From: Mucilaginibacter aquaedulcis
GTDB taxonomy: Bacteria; Bacteroidota; Bacteroidia; Sphingobacteriales; Sphingobacteriaceae
NCBI RefSeq assembly: GCF_030409325.1
Contig: NZ_JAUFPR010000002.1
Coordinates: 310,001 to 374,000, forward strand
DNA: 64,000 nucleotides
Reading direction: 5' to 3'
Part shown: positions 35,727 to 43,936 of the stretch, piece by piece
Position numbering within the stretch: the first letter of the stretch is position 1
Layout: the number at the start of each line of letters is the position of its first letter
The notes under the pieces: model-generated
Seen by the model: the letters and a program-made list of their open reading frames with translations, nothing else
Told to the model about the DNA's origin: nothing
The model's database searches: none
Position numbers and translations under genes: made by a program

Positions 35727-37817
35727 TTATTGTACCAGCGCCTCTCTCTTTGTTTTACTCTTGTTTAAAAACTCTGTAGCCTCTGCCAAGTAAGCAGTAG
35801 CAAATTCTTCAGATGGTTCATGCTGATTGATTTGTAAAACCAGGTCATTAAAGCTGCCCTGAATATCAAATTCGCCCTTTTCTACATAATTGGCATCAAA
35901 CTCACGAATAACCGCAGCTTGTGTGCTGGTGTTAATACTCTTATCTAACAGTAATGCTTTTGCTGAGCTTAACAGGGTATTATAAGAATGATAAATTGCA
36001 TCGGCCCAGGCACCTGCCTCGAACGATTGATTTGCCCAGCCTAACTTTTCTTCCGCTTCATATAATAATGTAGCAACAAGGTCAATTATTACGCCAGCAC
36101 ACTCACCAACGCCAATAGCGCTTACATAAGTTTCCTGATGGCCCCAGTCAACAAATTCATCGTCGGTTAGGGTGGTCAAATCGGCAAGAGGTTTTAGTAA
36201 CCGATAAAAATAGTCTTTTCCTTGTCTGTCATAATAGGCATGGTATGTTTCTTCTTCTATCGAAAACTCTTTATAATCATCTAACAAGGCTCTTAAAACA
36301 TCGGTAGCTCTTTTTGAAGGCACTTTAATGACTCTGTCGGCAGCGCGGCCAATACCGTGGCCAACAGTACCGCCGCCCAACATCACCTGTACTGACGGAA
36401 GCACTTTTGTACCGGCTTTCAGTGAACTGCCATGAAAACCGATATGAGCTAAACCATGCTGACCGCATGAGTTCATACAACCGCTTATTTTTATCTTGAT
36501 ATCACGGTTATAAATAAAATCTTCATACTCGTTGTATATCAAATCTTCCAATACACGGGCCATTGTCATACTGTTAGAAATGCCCAAATTACAGGTATCA
36601 GTTCCAGGGCAGGTTGTTACATCGGCAACACTGTCAAAACCCGGAGCTGCAAGTTCCAATTTAGCTAAACCCTCATATAAAGCCGGCAATGCTTCTTTAC
36701 GGACAAATTTTAATAATAGCCCTTGGTTTTGCGTAATACGAATTTCGTCAGCAACCAAAGGTTGTAAAACTTTAACCAGCTCACGGGCTGTGCCTGTTGA
36801 AATATCACCTACAGGCACTTTAATATATACACCGAAATACCCTTTTTGCTTTTGCTCAAACACATTGGTGGCTAACCATTGCTCGTACCTGAAAGGATTG
36901 CTTATATTAACTTCAGCGTAAGTGGTTTGTTCAGGAATAGCCGGAAGGGGAACGGTATCGCGGTTAATAGGGTAGCTTTTAACCTTAATTGCTTTTTGTT
37001 CAATTTTAGCAAGACGTAAAACCTCTTCAAGTCCAATTTTTTGGATCAGATATTTTAAACGGGCTTTATTACGGTTAGTGCGCTCGCCATAACGGTCAAA
37101 TACCCTGATAATAGCTTCTATATATGGTATTAGTTTATCTTCTGGTAAAAACTCTTCTACAATACTGGCCAATATGGGTTGGGCACCAAGACCTCCACCT
37201 AACAGCACTTTAAAACCACGTTCGTTGTTATTATTTATTTTAGGAATTACACCAATATCATGCACGTAAGAAAATGCAGTATCTGCATCACTTGATGAAA
37301 ATGAGATCTTGAATTTACGACCCATTTCCTGGCAAATAGGATTACGTAAAAAATACTCAAATGTAGCATGAGCATAAGGAGATACATCAAATGGTTCCAG
37401 AGGATCTATGCCAGAGGTAGGAGAGGCTGTTACATTCCTCACTGTGTTACCACAAGCTTCGCGTAGGGTGATATCATCCTGCTCAAGTTTGGCCCAAAGT
37501 TCAGGAGTACGATCAAGGCTAACATAGTGTATCTGAATATCTTGCCGGGTAGTTAAGTGTAAATTACCACTTCCATACTCGTCAGATATATCGGCAATGC
37601 GCAAAAGCTGTTTGAAGGTTACTTTACCAAATGGTAATTTAATACGCACCATTTGTACACCTGGCTGACGTTGTCCGTAAATTCCACGGGCAAGGCGTAA
37701 GCTTCTGAATTTTTCATCGTGTATTTTACCTTCACGAAAAGCTCTGATCTTTTTTTCAAGATCAATGATGTCTTTTTCAATTATCGGGTTCTCCAGTTCC
37801 GTTCTGAAGCTTTGCAT
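35727..37817 (-). CDS. Assimilatory sulfite (nitrite/sulfite) reductase with C-terminal HEPN-like domain
   Basis: A 696-residue siroheme enzyme. The siroheme/[4Fe-4S] cysteines are Cys403 and Cys409 (TCPGTDTCNLG) and Cys447 and Cys451 (SGCMNSCGQHG), with the usual CX5C and CX3C spacing. The ferredoxin-like half domains begin LRLARGIYGQRQPGVQMVR and FGVYIKVPVGDIS. It most likely reduces sulfite to sulfide, given its operon with cysH; nitrite cannot be excluded. After about residue 555 it has an extra alpha-helical tail of about 140 residues (LLYEAEEKLGWANQSFEAGAWADAIYHSYNTLLSSAKALL...) that looks like a HEPN domain, absent from classical CysI. The gene has a long leader with a short ORF and a terminator-like hairpin. 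Confidence 0.93.
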   Translation of the reverse strand: MQSFRTELENPIIEKDIIDLEKKIRAFREGKIHDEKFRSLRLARGIYGQRQPGVQMVRIKLPFGKVTFKQLLRIADISDEYGSGNLHLTTRQDIQIHYVSLDRTPELWAKLEQDDITLREACGNTVRNVTASPTSGIDPLEPFDVSPYAHATFEYFLRNPICQEMGRKFKISFSSSDADTAFSYVHDIGVIPKINNNNERGFKVLLGGGLGAQPILASIVEEFLPEDKLIPYIEAIIRVFDRYGERTNRNKARLKYLIQKIGLEEVLRLAKIEQKAIKVKSYPINRDTVPLPAIPEQTTYAEVNISNPFRYEQWLATNVFEQKQKGYFGVYIKVPVGDISTGTARELVKVLQPLVADEIRITQNQGLLLKFVRKEALPALYEGLAKLELAAPGFDSVADVTTCPGTDTCNLGISNSMTMARVLEDLIYNEYEDFIYNRDIKIKISGCMNSCGQHGLAHIGFHGSSLKAGTKVLPSVQVMLGGGTVGHGIGRAADRVIKVPSKRATDVLRALLDDYKEFSIEEETYHAYYDRQGKDYFYRLLKPLADLTTLTDDEFVDWGHQETYVSAIGVGECAGVIIDLVATLLYEAEEKLGWANQSFEAGAWADAIYHSYNTLLSSAKALLLDKSINTSTQAAVIREFDANYVEKGEFDIQGSFNDLVLQINQHEPSEEFATAYLAEATEFLNKSKTKREALVQ

Positions 37818-37839
37818 ATGGTGTAGTTTTATTTGTTAT

Positions 37840-37871
37840 AAAAAAGCCTCTTCGGCTTAGGCTAAAGAGGC
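37840..37871 (-). terminator. Terminator-like hairpin in the sulfite reductase leader (attenuator candidate)
   Basis: On the minus strand GCCTCTT pairs with AAGAGGC (7 bp, 12-nt loop that can itself partly pair) and is followed by six T residues. It sits 22 nt upstream of the sulfite reductase ATG, inside its mRNA leader, so termination here would prevent expression. The loop of the upstream hairpin (37910-37915) can pair 6 bp with its 5' arm (37864-37869), offering an alternative, antiterminating fold. Confidence 0.6.
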
Positions 37872-37896
37872 GTATGTGGTTAATACAAAAATTATA

Positions 37897-37933
37897 GCCT
37901 TGTTTTATTCTCTTTCACGCGGTAACACAAGGC
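37897..37933 (-). promoter_or_regulatory. Leader stem-loop overlapping the uORF in the sulfite reductase leader
   Basis: GCCTTGT (37933-37927) pairs with ACAAGGC (37903-37897) around a 23-nt loop. The 5' arm contains the only Cys codon of the short ORF, and the loop contains its stop codon and the segment able to pair with the terminator arm. I compared it with SAM-I and SAM-II riboswitch cores as I remember them and did not find a match. Confidence 0.45.
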
Positions 37934-37968
37934 AATCTTGTATTCAATATTTTCGCTGTAAAAAACAT
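37915..37968 (-). CDS. Candidate leader peptide in the sulfite reductase mRNA (uORF)
   Basis: A 17-codon ORF, MFFTAKILNTRLPCVTA, starts about 2 nt after the predicted transcription start (box at 37984-37977), so it would be translated leaderless, and stops within the loop of the leader hairpin. It has one Cys codon four codons before the stop. Its place upstream of a terminator hairpin suggests control of sulfite reductase by translation of the leader. The coding evidence is positional only. Confidence 0.4.
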   Translation of the reverse strand: MFFTAKILNTRLPCVTA

Positions 37969-37976
37969 TCATTTAC

Positions 37977-37984
37977 CAAATATA
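37977..37984 (-). promoter_or_regulatory. Bacteroidota -7 box TATATTTG for the sulfite reductase operon
   Basis: An exact TAnnTTTG match on the minus strand. The predicted start near 37970 gives a leader of about 153 nt, nearly the same length as the TonB receptor leader. Confidence 0.55.
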
Positions 37985-38063
37985 TATATAGTATAGGGAA
38001 ATGGTAGAATTTAAGTGAAAAAAAACTGGTTTTTACAGTTTGATGAGATTTTTTTCAGCAAAA

Positions 38064-38498
38064 TTAGGGATGGATGAGCGACTGTTCCCTGGAAATGATA
38101 TCAGCTATACTGGTTTCGCTTAGTATTTTTAAAGTAGCATCACGTACATCAACAAACACATCTCTTATGCCGCAGGTTGTTTCCTGGTGGCATTCATCAC
38201 ACTTGTGGTAAAAGTTAAGACTGGCACAAGGTACCATAGCAATAGGGCCATCAGTTATACGCATGATACTTACCAGGAAGATCTCTTTCGGATCGCGGTT
38301 AAGACTGTAGCCGCCACCTGCTCCCTTTTTGCTATATAGGAAACCGGCATTACGTAAATCCAGTAATATCTGTTCAAGGAATTTTTTGGGAATGCGTTCA
38401 GCCTCGGCAATTTTTGAAATTTGCATAGGTGGTTGATCAATGTTCTTGCCCAGGATCACCAATGCTTTAATAGCGTACTTAGTTTTTTTGGATAGCAT
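38064..38498 (-). CDS. Rrf2-family transcriptional regulator with four cysteines
   Basis: A 144-residue winged-helix regulator (MLSKKTKYAIKALVILG..., recognition region MQISKIAEAERIPKKFLEQILLDLRNAGFLYSKKGAGGGY). Cysteines at 91, 100, 103 and 109 fall where IscR/NsrR-type members bind an Fe-S cluster, so it may sense Fe-S or sulfur status; some Rrf2 members such as CymR sense cysteine supply instead. It lies directly upstream of the sulfite reductase operon on the same strand, 246 bp away, and has its own -7 box 19 bp before its start. Control of the sulfur genes is the natural inference but no operator was identified. Confidence 0.92.
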   Translation of the reverse strand: MLSKKTKYAIKALVILGKNIDQPPMQISKIAEAERIPKKFLEQILLDLRNAGFLYSKKGAGGGYSLNRDPKEIFLVSIMRITDGPIAMVPCASLNFYHKCDECHQETTCGIRDVFVDVRDATLKILSETSIADIISREQSLIHP

Positions 38499-38516
38499 TT
38501 TCTAAAATAAAACTAA

Positions 38517-38524
38517 CAAAGGTA
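38517..38524 (-). promoter_or_regulatory. Bacteroidota -7 box TACCTTTG for the Rrf2 regulator
   Basis: An exact TAnnTTTG match on the minus strand. The predicted start is about 12 nt before the Rrf2 ATG. Confidence 0.55.
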
Positions 38525-38594
38525 AACAAGAATTTTTGTTAATTATAACTAAAAATATCGAGTAATACTATAGATTACAAATACACTATCATAT

Positions 38595-38873
38595 TTATCG
38601 CTTATCGGAGTGTCCAAGGCTTTTATCTGGGTTCACTTGGTCACGTATTAATTGCTTTAATTCTTTTATTTCGGGGAAGCGGCTCTGCTCTTTACGGTCA
38701 AATAGTACCATACCATCAACGCTAATGGCATATTTGCCGCTTGTTTCGCTGGGGTGTAACATTACACCATGAATATCATCAGTAAAAGTGTTGAGGAGTT
38801 CTTGTGCCATGTAGGCTGCCCGCAGCATCCAATTACATTTGGGGCAATATTCAATGGTTATGGTCGGTTTCAT
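38595..38873 (-). CDS. SelW/Rdx-family thioredoxin-like protein
   Basis: A 92-residue protein with the N-terminal redox motif CPKC in ITIEYCPKCNWMLRAAYMAQEL, the signature of the SelT/SelW/SelH (Rdx) family with Cys in place of selenocysteine. The family has a thioredoxin-like fold and probable thiol-redox activity; the substrate is unknown. It follows the MOSC gene by 5 bp, so the two are co-transcribed, and lies 96 bp before the Rrf2 regulator. Confidence 0.88.
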   Translation of the reverse strand: MKPTITIEYCPKCNWMLRAAYMAQELLNTFTDDIHGVMLHPSETSGKYAISVDGMVLFDRKEQSRFPEIKELKQLIRDQVNPDKSLGHSDKR

Positions 38874-38878
38874 TTATT

Positions 38879-39700
38879 TTATACTAAAAATCTTTCTTCT
38901 TGATGAGTACTTAATACATTTAAGGTATCGCCAATAGAGATAACACCTGAACCTTTATGTACCAGATTTTGCCCAAACATGATTTTTTTATCCTTTAACC
39001 GATAAGAAGCCAAAGTTTTTAATGGCTCTTTTGCTTTTACGGCAGTTTGTTGATTGATGGTTGTAAGCACACAGCGGGCACATAGCTTAGCTCCATAAAA
39101 GTCAATACCGGCAATTTTAATATGGTTCATCAGGTCTTCTTCAAAAGGATGCCCTCCTGTAAAAACAATGTTGGGTCTGAACCTGTCCATGGGTAATGAT
39201 TCCGGAAGCCTGCTATTAAGATCATTAAGAGAACCCTGCCCAATAAGCAGGAACGGATAGGCATCCGAAAAAGAGGTAATCATCCCTGGCTGCGCATATC
39301 GCTGATCAACCTCCCGGTGGGTTTCCTCGGGCATATGAATAAGTCGGCACTTTAAACTCATTGCTTTGCTAAACCATGTATCGAGTTCTGAGCTTACAAA
39401 TACTCCGGTGCAAGTATCTTCCCAAATAGCTATTTCCTGCTTAATTTGATTGTTGTGTTTAAAAGGTACAATAACAGAACCATTTGTAGGATGGCTAACC
39501 AATAAACCGTCAATTTCAACCTGTACTTTAAATAAAGCCATTTGTGGATGTTCTCTCTGCGTTAAGAAGTTATTTTGTTCATCAACCAGCATCCAACGTC
39601 GGTCGTGTTTCAAACCACGGTCTGTAACAACGGCGTTATTAAGCGCTATGCCACCTAATGACTTAATGGGATAAATATACAGGGAACTAACTGTAAGCAT
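38879..39700 (-). CDS. MOSC-domain protein (mARC/YcbX-like)
   Basis: A 273-residue protein with an N-terminal MOSC_N beta-barrel (LYIYPIKSLGGIALNNAVVTDRGLKHDRRWMLVD) and a C-terminal MOSC domain. The cysteine in YGAKLCARCVLTTINQ corresponds to the molybdenum-coordinating Cys region of mARC-type proteins, which reduce N-hydroxylated compounds using molybdenum cofactor. It lacks the C-terminal ferredoxin domain found in YcbX and YiiM relatives. It is first in a minus-strand group with the SelW-like protein and the sulfur genes, but is probably a separate transcript from sulfite reductase. Confidence 0.9.
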   Translation of the reverse strand: MLTVSSLYIYPIKSLGGIALNNAVVTDRGLKHDRRWMLVDEQNNFLTQREHPQMALFKVQVEIDGLLVSHPTNGSVIVPFKHNNQIKQEIAIWEDTCTGVFVSSELDTWFSKAMSLKCRLIHMPEETHREVDQRYAQPGMITSFSDAYPFLLIGQGSLNDLNSRLPESLPMDRFRPNIVFTGGHPFEEDLMNHIKIAGIDFYGAKLCARCVLTTINQQTAVKAKEPLKTLASYRLKDKKIMFGQNLVHKGSGVISIGDTLNVLSTHQEERFLV

Positions 39701-39899
39701 GGGTATGATATATGCGTAGGGATAAAAATAGAAAAATGATGTTATATATCTGAAACTGGATAAAAAATCAATTTATAACAAGTTTCCACAATCGATTGAA
39801 TTTTATCTCTGTCTTCATTGCTTTAGTTAATTTTAATTGATATTATTGTTTATCCAATTAAGAAACCAACCTTAAATTAACCTTTAATATTATTAAATT

Positions 39900-41609
39900 A
39901 TGCCATTAAACAATGTAAACGGCAAAGCTAAGGCTAATAATACTTATGATGCGATAGTTATTGGTTCGGGTATAAGCGGCGGATGGGCTGCCAAAGAACT
40001 TACCGAAAAAGGTCTGAAAACTATCATGCTTGAACGGGGTCGAAATTTTGAGCATATTAAAGACTACAAAACAGCCAATAATAATCCCTGGGATATGGAG
40101 CACCGCGGCAGCGCCTCGCAGGCACAACGTAAAGTTAGGCCAGTAATATCTCGTGGTTGGGGAGCTTATGAGCCCATAATGGATTACTGGACAAATGAAC
40201 AGGATGCACCTTATACAGAAATTAAACCATTTAATTGGTGGCGATCATATCAATTAGGCGGTCGCTCTATTTTATGGGGAAGGCAAAGTTACCGTTGGAG
40301 CGATCATGATTTTGAAGCAAATGCAAAAGATGGCTGGGCTATTGACTGGCCTATACGTTATAAAGATCTGGCACCATGGTATGATCATGTAGAGAAATTT
40401 GCTGGCATAAGCGGATCTCTTGAAGGCTTAGAGCAATTGCCCGATGGCCATTATTTGCCCCCAATGGATATGAATTGTGTTGAAAAGGACGTTGCTGAAA
40501 GGCTAAAGAAGAATTACAACAATACAAGGCATATGATCATTGGCCGTTCGGCTAATTTAACTGCTGCTATTCCAGGTCGAACAAAGTGTCAGTTCAGGAA
40601 CAGGTGTTGGGAGGGATGCCCCTTTGGCGGTTATTTTAGTACACAATCATCAACCTTACCAGCTGCTTTGGCCACGGGTAATTTAACAGTCAGACCTTAC
40701 TCTATAGTAACCAAAATACTTTACGACAAGGATACCCAAAAAGCAAAGGGTGTTGAAATACTTGATGCCGAAACTAATCAAACCTATGAATATTACGCTA
40801 AGATTGTTTTTGTAAATGCATCCGCGTTAAATAGCGCCTGGGTGCTCATGAACTCAGCTACCGACATATGGCCCGGAGGCTTGGGCAGCAGTAGTGGCGA
40901 GCTGGGGCATAATATTATGGATCATCATTATAACCTGGGTGCATCAGGCACCGTTGAGGGCTTTGAGGATAAATACTACTATGGTCGCAGGGCAAATGGT
41001 ATTTATGTGGTAAGGTTTGCGAATTTGTTTGGTGATAAACGCGATTACCTGCGTGGTTTTGGTTATCAGGGATCGGCAAGCCGTACTGGCTGGAGCCGTG
41101 AGATCGCGGAGTTAAATATAGGCGCACAATATAAAGACGCCATAACTGAACCTGGTGGATGGCAGATGGGTATAGGTGGCTTTGGTGAGCTATTACCTTA
41201 TCATGAAAATAAAATAACCCTTGATAAAGACCGTAAGGATAAGTGGGGATTACCTATTTTAGCAATGGATGCCGAGATAAAGGAGAACGAAAAGAAAATG
41301 CGGATAGACATTATTAAAGAAGCTAAAGAAATGCTGGAAAGCGCAGGCGTTAAAAATGTAAAAACACACGATAGAGGGCATAACGTAGGTGATGGCATAC
41401 ATGAAATGGGTACAGCAAGAATGGGCCGCGATCCTAAAACGTCTGTTTTAAATGCCCATAACCAGGTATGGGATGCCAAGAATGTATTTTGTACAGATGG
41501 CGCAGCCATGACCTCATCGGCATGCCAAAACCCATCTTTAACTTATATGGCCCTAACGGCTCGTGCCGCGAATTTTGCTGTAGAGGAATTGAAAAAAGGA
41601 AACATATAA
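39900..41609 (+). CDS. GMC-family FAD-dependent oxidoreductase
   Basis: A 569-residue flavoprotein. The FAD-binding Rossmann motif is VIGSGISGGWAAKEL at about 21-35, followed by MLERG. The Cys-rich segment CQFRNRCWEGCPFGGYFSTQ near 231-250 and the C-terminal motif HEMGTARMGRDPKTSVLN with SACQNPSLTYMALTARAA are typical of the gluconate/sugar dehydrogenase large-subunit group in Bacteroidota. It has no signal peptide. It probably oxidises a sugar or sugar derivative; the small partner subunit often found beside such genes is not here. The ThuA-like gene starts 13 bp downstream. Confidence 0.92.
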   Translation: MPLNNVNGKAKANNTYDAIVIGSGISGGWAAKELTEKGLKTIMLERGRNFEHIKDYKTANNNPWDMEHRGSASQAQRKVRPVISRGWGAYEPIMDYWTNEQDAPYTEIKPFNWWRSYQLGGRSILWGRQSYRWSDHDFEANAKDGWAIDWPIRYKDLAPWYDHVEKFAGISGSLEGLEQLPDGHYLPPMDMNCVEKDVAERLKKNYNNTRHMIIGRSANLTAAIPGRTKCQFRNRCWEGCPFGGYFSTQSSTLPAALATGNLTVRPYSIVTKILYDKDTQKAKGVEILDAETNQTYEYYAKIVFVNASALNSAWVLMNSATDIWPGGLGSSSGELGHNIMDHHYNLGASGTVEGFEDKYYYGRRANGIYVVRFANLFGDKRDYLRGFGYQGSASRTGWSREIAELNIGAQYKDAITEPGGWQMGIGGFGELLPYHENKITLDKDRKDKWGLPILAMDAEIKENEKKMRIDIIKEAKEMLESAGVKNVKTHDRGHNVGDGIHEMGTARMGRDPKTSVLNAHNQVWDAKNVFCTDGAAMTSSACQNPSLTYMALTARAANFAVEELKKGNI

Positions 41610-41622
41610 AAACTATCTAACT

Positions 41623-42354
41623 ATGAAAAAAATAAGCCTTGTATTAATAATTTGTTTTTTGACAGCCATATATGGTGTTCAAGCCTGGGCCAAGGCCAAG
41701 CCCAAAGTACTTGTTTTTAGTAAAACGGCAGCATTTCATCACAAATCCATAGCAGTGGGAGTGCCTGCTATCATAAAATTAGGACAGGAAAATAGTTTTG
41801 ATGTTGATACTACAACCAACTCCGAAAAGTTTACAGCCGATAATTTAAAACAATACGCTGCAGTCGTATTTTTAAGTACAACCGGCGATGTATTAAACGA
41901 CGCTCAGCAAACAGCATTTGAACAATATGTAAAAGCGGGCGGTGGTTTTGTAGGTGTGCACGCTGCTACCGATACAGAATACGACTGGCCATGGTACGGT
42001 AAATTGGTTGGCGCTTATTTCAAAAGCCATCCTAAGCAACAGGAAGCTACCCTCAATGTGGTTGATCGTAGCTTTATTGCCACAAAGCATTTACCCGAAA
42101 CATGGAAAAGGTGGGATGAATGGTATAATTATAAATGGATAGCCGATGATCTGCATGTACTGATCAAGATAGATGAAAAAAGCTATACTGGAGGAGAAAA
42201 TGGAGATAATCATCCAATGAGCTGGTACCACGAGTTTGATGGCGGTCGTTCATTTTATACCGAACTTGGCCACACAGATGAATCATATACCGATCCCCTG
42301 TATTTAAAGCATCTGCTGGGTGGTATACAATATGCTATTGGTAAAAAGAAATAA
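41623..42354 (+). CDS. ThuA-like domain protein (trehalose-utilisation family), secreted
   Basis: A 243-residue protein with a Sec signal peptide (MKKISLVLIICFLTAIYGVQAWA) and one ThuA domain, a class-I glutamine-amidotransferase-like fold: VLVFSKTAAFHHKSI, VKAGGGFVGVHAATDTEYDWPWYG, and DGGRSFYTELGHTDESY. ThuA proteins are linked to disaccharide (trehalose/maltitol) keto-derivative metabolism. It lies 13 bp after the GMC oxidoreductase, forming a two-gene unit that probably acts on an oxidised sugar in the periplasm. A very strong terminator follows. Confidence 0.92.
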   Translation: MKKISLVLIICFLTAIYGVQAWAKAKPKVLVFSKTAAFHHKSIAVGVPAIIKLGQENSFDVDTTTNSEKFTADNLKQYAAVVFLSTTGDVLNDAQQTAFEQYVKAGGGFVGVHAATDTEYDWPWYGKLVGAYFKSHPKQQEATLNVVDRSFIATKHLPETWKRWDEWYNYKWIADDLHVLIKIDEKSYTGGENGDNHPMSWYHEFDGGRSFYTELGHTDESYTDPLYLKHLLGGIQYAIGKKK

Positions 42355-42366
42355 AAGACTTCTATA

Positions 42367-42414
42367 ATCTTAAAACAGAAAAGCCAGTAAAAACCGGCTT
42401 TTCTGTTTTAAGAT
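42367..42414. terminator. Bidirectional intrinsic terminator, 19-bp stem
   Basis: A perfect 19-bp stem (42367-42385 with 42396-42414, around a 10-nt loop). It lies between the convergent ThuA-like and nucleoside permease genes and should serve both. Confidence 0.92.
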
Positions 42415-42424
42415 CTTTAATTAA

Positions 42425-43684
42425 TTATGCGTGTTGTATCGCATGTTTAAGGGCGGCGTTATGTTTGTATCTAAATACAAAAGGGAAAATTACCGCAATT
42501 ACCAATGCATAAGCTGCAAACGTAAGCCAGATGCCATGCCAGTTTTTACTTTGATCGGGCATGGTGAAAAACTTATCAATAATATATCCGCTACCAATAC
42601 TTCCAAAAAAGGCGCCAAATCCGTTTACCATCATCATGAAAAGCCCCTGTGCACTGGCTCTTATCTCCGGAGTAGTCTGAGTCTCCACAAATAAGGAGCC
42701 CGAAATATTAAAGAAATCAAAGGCCATACCATATACAATGCAGGAGCAAATGATCATCCAAAGGCCACTGGCAGGATCGCCAAAGGCAAATAAGCCAAAT
42801 CGTAACACCCAGGCCAGCATACTAAATAGCATTACATATTTGATACCAAACCTGCGCAGGAAGAATGGGATAGCCAGGATAAACAAGGTTTCAGACACTT
42901 GGGATATAGACATGATGATAGCAGGATATTTTACAGCTATTGTATCTTTATAAGCCGGCACATTGGCAAAATCATGTATATAAGTATCGCCATAAGCATT
43001 AGTAAGCTGAAGGGCTGCTCCCAACAATAGTGAAAAGGCAAAAAATATAGCAAACTTAGGTACTTTAAATAAAGTAAAGGCCTTTAAACCCAACTGCTCA
43101 ACAAATGATTTATGAGCCACTTTGCCCAAAAGGGGAGGCGCCTTGGGTAATGTGAACGAATAAACTCCCAATGCAAGGGCCATAGCAGATGCAATATAAA
43201 ATTGATTGGCTGAGGTTTCGTTATGGGTAAGACTTACGGTCCACAATGCCGCAATAAAACCAATCGTTCCCCATATACGAATAGGTGGATAGTCTTTTAC
43301 AATGTCCTTATTGCTGTTTTTTAAAGCTGAATAAGCTACGGTTATGGATAATGAAAGAGTTGGCATATAAAAAACCATATTCAATAGCATCACCCAGAAA
43401 AAGGTAAATGGATTGGTTACCATTGGGAGCGAAAATAAGGTCATTGCTCCTAAAATATGCATCACACCGTACAGCTTTTCGGCATTAACAAAGCGGTCGG
43501 CAATAATTCCTGTAAGGGCAGGCATAAAGATTGCTGAGATGCCCATGGTTGAAAAAATAGCTCCAAAGTGCTCCCCCGACCAATGTTTATTCTGAAACCA
43601 GTATACGGCGATAGTGAGCAACCAGCTTCCCCATATAAAAAATTGCATGAAATTCATCAGTATTAAGCGGAACTTAATATTCAT
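42425..43684 (-). CDS. Nucleoside permease-like MFS transporter (NupG/NHS family)
   Basis: A 419-residue, 12-segment inner-membrane carrier. The start MNIKFRLILMNFMQFFIWGSWL and the motifs GAIFSTMGISAIFMPALTGIIADRF and PPIRIWGTIGFIAALW are those of the nucleoside:H+ symporter group. In Bacteroidota such carriers often sit with GMC, ThuA and sugar-isomerase genes and may carry sugars instead of nucleosides, which the neighbours here support. It ends against the shared terminator at 42367. The 250 bp upstream (43685-43936) show nothing recognisable. Confidence 0.9.
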   Translation of the reverse strand: MNIKFRLILMNFMQFFIWGSWLLTIAVYWFQNKHWSGEHFGAIFSTMGISAIFMPALTGIIADRFVNAEKLYGVMHILGAMTLFSLPMVTNPFTFFWVMLLNMVFYMPTLSLSITVAYSALKNSNKDIVKDYPPIRIWGTIGFIAALWTVSLTHNETSANQFYIASAMALALGVYSFTLPKAPPLLGKVAHKSFVEQLGLKAFTLFKVPKFAIFFAFSLLLGAALQLTNAYGDTYIHDFANVPAYKDTIAVKYPAIIMSISQVSETLFILAIPFFLRRFGIKYVMLFSMLAWVLRFGLFAFGDPASGLWMIICSCIVYGMAFDFFNISGSLFVETQTTPEIRASAQGLFMMMVNGFGAFFGSIGSGYIIDKFFTMPDQSKNWHGIWLTFAAYALVIAVIFPFVFRYKHNAALKHAIQHA

Positions 43685-43936
43685 ATGAGTGGCTTGTTTA
43701 AATAAATTTGATCAGTATTAAATTAAAGGTGGAAAGTAGTGAAATAAATGTAAACCCTAAAGCTCTAAAAAACAGAATTTGGTAAAATTGAATACGTTAT
43801 GAAATCTGTTAAAAATCAATATCCTCAAAATATTAAAGAGAAATCTTGCCTTGTTAAGAATGCCGTCTTTACAAATAATATCAGATTTCTCTTCGGATAA
43901 GGTGGAGAGAAGTTTTTAATCCTCAAATTATAATAG

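Noticed and set aside
37840..37970. SAM-type riboswitch in the sulfite reductase leader
   Set aside because: The conserved SAM-I core (GA-rich and GGCAACC-type segments) and the SAM-II GCTAAA tail, as I remember them, are absent from the sense strand. The leader fits an attenuator with a uORF better.
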